A DNA stretch of 24,488 nt, from NCBI GenBank assembly GCA_021030915.1, contig JAGEMR010000220.1:4372-28859 (forward strand), given 5' to 3'. The notes under the pieces are model-generated. The model was not told where the DNA came from, did not search any database, and saw only the letters and a program-made list of their open reading frames with translations. Each line of letters opens with the position of its first letter. The stretch's first letter is position 1. The stretch is from Astrothelium macrocarpum. Its lineage: Eukaryota > Ascomycota > Dothideomycetes > Trypetheliales > Trypetheliaceae. The position numbers and the translations under genes were made by a program. This document shows positions 19,521 to 24,488 of this stretch, piece by piece.

Positions 19521-20252
19521 ATTGACGGTCATGTTGGTGCTGCGGCAGTAGCACCAAAACTCCGATATCAAGATGCATGCCTACGTAGGACGGAATATAT
19601 GGGAGCATCAACAACTTTCACTGTATATGCCGCAGAGATTCGAGGGCTGGAAATGGCATTCCAAATCGCTCTCAACATCCACGCTAATGCGAATATTCCT
19701 AGGAAATGTATTATCTTCACTAACAATCAATCTGCTATCCGAGCCATCGCCAATCCCAAGTGCTCCTCCGGCCAATACATCCTTATTGAAGCGATCCGAG
19801 CACTAGACAAACTCTGAGGCATTGGATGGGAGATCCAAATCTGATGGATTCCAGCGCATGTGGGAGTACCTGGCAACGAAGCAGCTGACGAAGCCGCAAA
19901 AGAGGCTGTTTACCAACATTTGGGAGCACAGATTATTCCAGAAGCACCATCAGAGCCAAATTCACCCCGAATTTCGACCACAACCACCAAATCAACCATC
20001 CACCAAACGATGAAAAGTGAATGGGAGAAAGCCTGGGAAACAGCCAAACATGGTCGTGAGCTATACCAACTGGGGATCAGACCGGGCAAACGTGTAGGGG
20101 TCCCACATACGGGTACCCACCGCACTATCAGCTCCGTCATCACCCAAATGCGCACTGGCAAGATCGGTCTTTACGCATATCTCCATATTTCATCACACCT
20201 CCCAGCTCTTCGTAGAATTCAATACCAATACCGCAAATCACAATACTGGTAG
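19521..20252 (+). pseudogene. LINE (Tad-like) ORF2 fragment: RNase H domain
   Basis: The plus strand encodes IDGHVGAAAV, YAAEIRGLEMAF (the RNase H Glu), IIFTNNQSAIRAI, ALDKL*GIGWEIQI*WIPAHVGVPGNEAADEAA and EWEKAWETAKHGREL through ISSVITQMRTGKIGLYAYL. The first Asp motif (TDGS) has been lost at the 5' junction. The second Asp is Asn (FTNN where FTDN is usual). Two TGA stops (19815-19817, 19842-19844) stand where Arg is expected, consistent with CGA to TGA. The reading departs from the family after KIGLYAYL, so the zinc-knuckle tail seen in the 16.7-kb copy is missing. It is inactive. Confidence 0.85.
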
Positions 20253-20749
20253 CGATTAGGTCGTTCTTTTAGAGCTAAAAAGGGTCTCATCACATGGAAG
20301 GTAGTTCACCAGACATGACGCCGGAGCATGACCCTGGTGATAGAGCACAACTCCATAAATGCATTGGCTCAGTTTCTCATTATAGTCCGTTCGCAGCTGA
20401 AGGGTTTCGTGGCCGCCAGCAAAGCCGTCCTCATCCAGTGAAGTCTGCTTCAGCCGCAGGTCTGACGCTAGGATCGATCACACCATGCAACACCTTGCAT
20501 TAGCGCGATGTCTTGTACATATATATTCCAAAAGTAGGCTATAAGTATATTTGACCAAGTTAATTTTTAGGTCCAGTTGCTTCCCAAACCATCTCTCCGT
20601 TCCTTGTCCTTTGGCTGTCAGACGCAGTCCGAGCTCTGATAGCAAATCAATATCAACAACTCGTATTGCTTTCATCACATCTTTCAATCCGATTTCTCCT
20701 TCCTGCTGCGAAACGCTTTCGTACGCTATTGTAGAAGGAGCTTTGAGGC
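20253..20749. other. Interval between LINE fragment and BTB gene
   Basis: The start (20255-20350) may be LINE-derived 3' sequence, but I cannot confirm this. No gene is recognised. The promoter of the downstream BTB gene should lie in the last part; no clear TATA box is seen. Confidence 0.35.
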
Positions 20750-22416
20750 ATGAGCTATAGGCACGTTGGCAGGAGTGGCAACAGCGGAGGATATAGTGGG
20801 AACGCGGATCGAGACTGGACAACCTATACTTCCAAACGAAGTGAAGCTACTCACAGAGGACCTGGCGAAAGCTTAGGGATTGAACAGGGAAGCTATGGCC
20901 CTTCATCACCCTCCTTATATGCTCCTTTTGCTTTTTTCAATACCATGAAAAGCTCTTCTCTTCGAGTCAGCGACGCTGCGGTTTCTGAGCGGCTCCAAAA
21001 ACAAAGCACACCACTACCTAATGTCGAATCAACAGGAGCAGGGTATGGCATGCGATTCGATTCTCGCAAGCCCCTTTGGGAGTGGGTTAGAGACTTGACG
21101 AGCTCAGAGTCTGATCCAGATGGAGATGATGTTGCAAGGTATCATGTTCAAGGTTATGAAATTCAAAAGCCGCCATCGGGGCAAGGTCCACCAGTCAAGC
21201 TCGACCCAGCACCTGCCGATATTGAAACCAAGGGTGAAGGCGGATTTCGTCTCCGTAGATGGACTGGGAATGTTGATTTGACAAAAGACGTGTATGTCGT
21301 GCTCGATCATAATCTAAAAACAATCCACCAATCAGATCCAACCTTGAAGCAATCAAGAAGCCTCACGATGTCAGGATAGTCGTTGAGGACCTTAATGATG
21401 AGCTACCAATCCCGATGCATAAGACACTGCTATCTTTTCTCTCACCGTTTTGGAAGGCTGGCATGAGGGAGGTCAAGGACAACGATGTATTTATGATCAC
21501 TGACTGTATCGAGTTTGGTACCGGCGGACCGGAACATAGCCCTACTGTCGTTCAATATGTTTTGCGTTGGATATGCACTTTTCACATCAGCAGGCACAGT
21601 CAACAATTTCTTCATCATAGGGAGCAACCCCGCTGGACAGATCTAGATTGCGTCGTTCTTATGTATATCTTTGCTTGGCGCCACGGAATACGAGAGCTTC
21701 AGGAGCGAGTGATGATTCACGGAATATGTGAATTGATCAAGAGGCAAGACCGTGCCAAGCCAAGGTCGCCCCTTTTAGTTCGTACTGAGACAATAGCTCG
21801 GGCATTCGAACTACTTTGGGATCCAGATGCCTCCAGAAAACTAGTCTATACACGCGACCCTCTCCTCAAATTTTTGACAGATTATTACTCTTTTCTCAGC
21901 AATGCGAGACTAATACTCAATCATCACTATTATAGTCCATATCCTATCAATAAGTATGTTCTGGATGCCGAACTCTTGGGTCAAATGACGACGAGAAGCA
22001 GTCCATACAGAACTAGTAATTCTTTGCGAAACAATGACGATGATGCAAGGCTACACCCACTGAATGAGCATCTGTATCATACAGAGTGGACGCTACCGCA
22101 GGTTGAGGTAACGACGAATGATCATAGGGAGCTGGAAGAACGCGAACAAGCTTGTCCAAACTGCTACAGCAACTCGAAGGGAGTCAACGAGAACCGATTC
22201 ACTCTTGCGAAAGACGAGTGGAGGGCCTGGCGAGCGCAGTATTTCCAAAATATGCCACGCACTCCCGACACTATCGAGAGAACCTCTCGCAAGCGTGACA
22301 TCGAGGACTACTCCACCACATCAGATGCAGAAGATCAGCTACCGCAGGGGGAGCAGACAGGCCTGCTTCCAAGCGCAGCTGGGGACAAATTCAGGGCCAG
22401 AAAGAAACTCGTCTAG
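20750..22416 (+). CDS. BTB/POZ-domain protein, interrupted by a one-base frameshift
   Basis: Two overlapping frames belong to one protein. The first (20750-21379) encodes a Ser/Gly-rich N-terminus, then SRKPLWEWVRDLTSSESDPD, GYEIQKPPSGQGPPVKLDPA and GGFRLRRWTGNVDLTKDVYV. The second carries the BTB domain: HDVRIVVEDLNDELPIPMHK, LLSFLSPFWKAGMREVKDND and later YIFAWRHGIRELQERVMIH, and runs to 22416. They meet at an A5 run (21316-21320). One extra A would join them as VLDHNLKNNPPIRSNLEAIK, uninterrupted into the BTB domain. BTB domains mediate protein-protein contacts, often in cullin-3 ligases or transcription complexes; the partner here is unknown. The frameshift may be a sequencing error, a real mutation or a small unrecognised intron. 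The start is the first ATG and is uncertain. Confidence 0.75.
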
Positions 22417-22704
22417 TAGGTCGTCTGGTAGATCTCGTCAATTGGGTTTGAACTGCACGATGATAAAGGGTTGTGTGAGCGATCTTGCCATGATCTCCTA
22501 GAGCACGATATGATTTAGGAATGCCAAGAGGAACGCCTTGCGCCAGTACTTGACTGGCTTTGTCCATCTTAGTTTACTGTGGTGTTGGTGTTGGTGTTGG
22601 AGAGCAACGGGTGAGGAAGAACGAAGCGGAGGGTCCAGGTGTGATCTGAGATGGGAATGAGCTCGACCCTCAGGGAAAGGACCCATTCTTTGGCCCATCT
22701 ATTT
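22417..22704. other. BTB gene 3' flank with a (GGTGTT)n microsatellite
   Basis: The interval after the BTB stop codon has no recognised gene. A short hexamer run (ggtgttggtgttggtgttgg) lies near 22575-22597. Confidence 0.45.
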
Positions 22705-23084
22705 TTAGCCGCTCGCAAATATCGAATGCTTGAGCTCTGCTAAGCCGCAATTAAAGACTAACTCCTTGGTATGTTTGATTTCGACTTGTACGGCGAAGGT
22801 GCAATGTAAGATTCGAGATCCTATATGCTGGATTGCCCAATCGAGGCACAACAGATCTGCTGTTCTTCTTTGACCAGTCGTTGGATGATCATTTATCTCA
22901 GCAGGCTCAGACACTTCACTAGTCGAGAGTCGTGGTAATAATAGCTCAGGACTAAGCCAAATTGAGTTTCTGCCAAGTCCTACAAGCAACCATCCAGCCA
23001 AACCCTCTACGAAACGGTAGATACTGAACGCTGGTTGGCAAAGATGTTGAAGGTGTGGTTCTGTACAGAAACTTTACTCAGCTA
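22705..23084 (-). CDS. Unrecognised ORF, possibly a gene fragment
   Basis: The frame is open from about 23084 to a TAG at 22705; the first ATG is at 23001 (MAGWLLVGLG). The reading (FCTEPHLQHLCQPAFSIYRF, later TADLLCLDWAIQHIGS and TFAVQVEIKHTKELVF) has a protein-like composition with alternating hydrophobic residues, and a possible acceptor (TTTCTGTACAG) lies at its upstream end. I do not recognise the family. It may be a last exon, a remnant, or chance. Confidence 0.3.
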
Positions 23085-23165
23085 GGGAAAAGTCCTCTCC
23101 AAGAGTATGAGGTTGTTGAGATGGCGGGGCCAGGCGGGGTGTGATGTAGAAGAAGGGCAGAGAAG

Positions 23166-23410
23166 ACCGTAGGGGCTTTTCTTCCCTACGGATTTCTCTC
23201 TCCTATGGTCTTCTCTCCCCTATGGTCTTCTCTCCCCTAGGGTCTTCTCTGCCCTATGGTCTTCTCTGCCCTACGGCTTTCTCTCCCCTAGGGTCTTCTC
23301 TCCCCTATGGTCTTCTCTCCCCTATGGTCTTCTCTGCCCTAGGGTCTTCTCTGCCCTACGGCTTTCTCTGCCCTAGGGTTTTCTCTCCCCAAGGATTTCT
23401 CTCGGGTTTC
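23166..23410. repeat. 17-bp minisatellite (GGTCTTCTCTCCCCTAT-type)
   Basis: About 14 tandem units of 17 bp, variable at the last base and at one or two internal positions (tcccctat, tgccctag, tgccctac), run from roughly 23175 to 23410. Many contain CCTA...TAGG, and some the self-complementary CCCTAGGG. An open plus-strand frame through it (23222 onward) reflects only the repeat. Confidence 0.92.
23168..23192. repeat. Hairpin: CCGTAGGG/CCCTACGG with 9-base loop
   Basis: A perfect 8-bp inverted repeat surrounds GCTTTTCTT at the left end of the 17-bp minisatellite. The right arm belongs to the first repeat unit, so it may be an accidental product of an inverted unit. Confidence 0.6.
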
Positions 23411-23786
23411 ACTTCCACTAAAGAAACGATAGCAATTCGATTGTATTCTTTCAGGGAGGATCTTGAGAGTATAAGAGTAACCACTGTACACGACGATTTG
23501 AAAGATATACATACATGGGTATATATACGAGGTTAAGACGATCGTAAATTCAAAGAATTCGCGTCTCGGGGGTGTCCCATGATTCAGGGACGGATGTCGT
23601 GTGTTTGACAAAAGGGCGCAGGCTAATCTGTGTATCTATCATAGAATTGACACAGGTACACTAAAACTGCCAAATTTTGAGCATTCGCTAATGCAAACCA
23701 CCTTGAGCGAGATCATAATTTTATAAGATCAAATCTCTCACTATCTTTACACCTAAATAGAGACTAGGAAGGACATTCTTTGGATT
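23411..23786. other. Intergenic region without a recognised gene
   Basis: AT-rich sequence between the minisatellite and the 3' end of the coiled-coil gene. Nothing on either strand looks coding. It would contain that gene's 3' untranslated region. Confidence 0.4.
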
Positions 23787-24488
23787 TTAGCGGTTTTTTA
23801 GTAGCGATATTATCTGCTCCAACTGTTGCTTGCTGTCCTGTTTCTGCCGCTCCAATTGCTCTTTACTATCCTGTCTTTGTTGCTCCATCTGCTGTCGCTG
23901 CTGTTCCAATTGCTGCTCTAACCGTTCTCTTTGCTCCTTGCTGTCTTGTCTCTGCCGCTCCAACTGCCGCTCAAAATGCCCTTCCATCTGTTGCCTCTGC
24001 TGCTCCAATTGCTCTTTACTATCCTGTCTTTGTTGCTCCATCTGCTGTCGCTGCTGTCCCATCTGTTGCAAAAGCTGTTCCATTTGCTCTTTCATTTTGG
24101 TCAATTGTAAGGCACTTGCAGATTGGCTAGGCAGTTTGAATCCTTCTTCGTCCTGTGAAGGGCGCTCTTGAGAATCCTGCTGCGAACCCAATTCGTCGAG
24201 GGACATGTCAGACGCAGCGAAAGATAGTCCTGTCCGCTGAATAGGAGATGGTAAATGAGCGACAGCATCTTTGATTCTCTTTCGATGTTCTTTGGCAAAA
24301 TCCTCGAATAGATTAAGAGAGAAGTTGTAGCCTCTGTACCTATGTGCACCATTATGAAGACTCAGGCTGGAAAAATCGATGGGATAACGATAGTATTCCA
24401 GTCCATCCGGACGGTTTGTTGCTTCAATAGCGAAATGGCCATAGAGCCAAACTCCGTCATGGTCATGCGATACAGTATAAACAAGCAC
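23787..24488 (-). CDS. C-terminal part of a fungal hypothetical protein (PD-(D/E)XK-like family) with Q/E/R coiled coil, 5' partial
   Basis: The frame enters from the right edge, so its start is outside the window; 233 codons are visible to the TAG at 23787. The first 85 residues (LVYTVSHDHDGVWLYGHFAI, EYYRYPIDFSSLSL, FSLNLFEDFAKEHRKRIKDA) resemble the C-terminal portion of uncharacterised fungal proteins in which LYGH, YYRxPI and a final helix ending near 'hxxRIxxAI' are conserved. I believe this is the same broad family as the 17.3-19.2 kb gene, a moderate-confidence recall. Residues about 128-225 are a coiled coil of Gln, Glu and Arg (QQRQQMEQQRQDSKEQLE repeats), broken by no proline. The end is IISLLKNR. 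Confidence 0.75.
   Translation of the reverse strand: MLVYTVSHDHDGVWLYGHFAIEATNRPDGLEYYRYPIDFSSLSLHNGAHRYRGYNFSLNLFEDFAKEHRKRIKDAVAHLPSPIQRTGLSFAASDMSLDELGSQQDSQERPSQDEEGFKLPSQSASALQLTKMKEQMEQLLQQMGQQRQQMEQQRQDSKEQLEQQRQQMEGHFERQLERQRQDSKEQRERLEQQLEQQRQQMEQQRQDSKEQLERQKQDSKQQLEQIISLLKNR
23820..24075 (-). repeat. In-frame coding repeats of the coiled coil
   Basis: A block of about 58 bp starting TCCAATTGCTCTTTACTATC at 23851 recurs almost perfectly at 24004, a spacing of 153 bp (51 codons), with shorter related units between. Phase is kept, so the coiled coil has lengthened by tandem duplication without a frame break. Confidence 0.85.

Overview
The window reads as nuclear DNA of a filamentous ascomycete (Pezizomycotina). 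The grounds are short GT-AG introns of 44-55 bp, a fungal NLR gene (alpha/beta-hydrolase, NB-ARC, TPR), Tad-like LINE remnants, a Fot/pogo-like transposase remnant, fungal Helitrons, and two genes of a large fungus-specific hypothetical family. Several stops in the dead elements look like CGA to TGA changes, which would fit RIP-like or deamination damage. The species cannot be named from this sequence. One 100-base run of N (12574-12673) marks an assembly gap inside a minisatellite.

Layout. 1-3566 (-): an NLR gene with eight reconstructed exons; its 3' end leaves the window inside an array of near-identical 126-bp TPR units. About 3960-6110: a decayed, internally deleted Fot/pogo-like transposon. 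6326-6396: a 12-bp minisatellite. 6639-11907 (-): a long Helitron Rep-helicase pseudogene (H1) with an open 820-codon helicase half and a broken Rep half, followed upstream by its conserved leader (to about 12240). 12243-12838: a 48/64-bp minisatellite holding the gap. 12838-14664 (-): a second, distinct Helitron Rep pseudogene (H2), cut off exactly at the minisatellite, with its own leader (to about 15030). A third leader-like copy lies at about 15140-15360. 15405-16700: no confident gene.

16699-17215 (-) and 19521-20252 (+): two LINE 3' fragments in opposite orientation flanking an apparently intact two-exon gene (17322-19209, -) of a fungal family with a PD-(D/E)XK-like signature. 20750-22416 (+): a BTB/POZ gene split by a single missing base in an A-run. 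22705-23084 (-): an unrecognised ORF. 23166-23410: a 17-bp minisatellite preceded by a hairpin. 23787-24488 (-): the C-terminal part of a second gene resembling the 17-19 kb family, with a long Gln/Glu/Arg coiled coil.

Overall this is a repeat-rich accessory region. The genes do not form a pathway. The NLR, the two PD-(D/E)XK-like family genes and the BTB gene are the likely host genes, set among layered transposon debris. No complete new system can be demonstrated. The best leads are the Helitron-minisatellite-Helitron junction with its replicated leaders, the PD-(D/E)XK-like family genes, and the fast-evolving repeats of the NLR.
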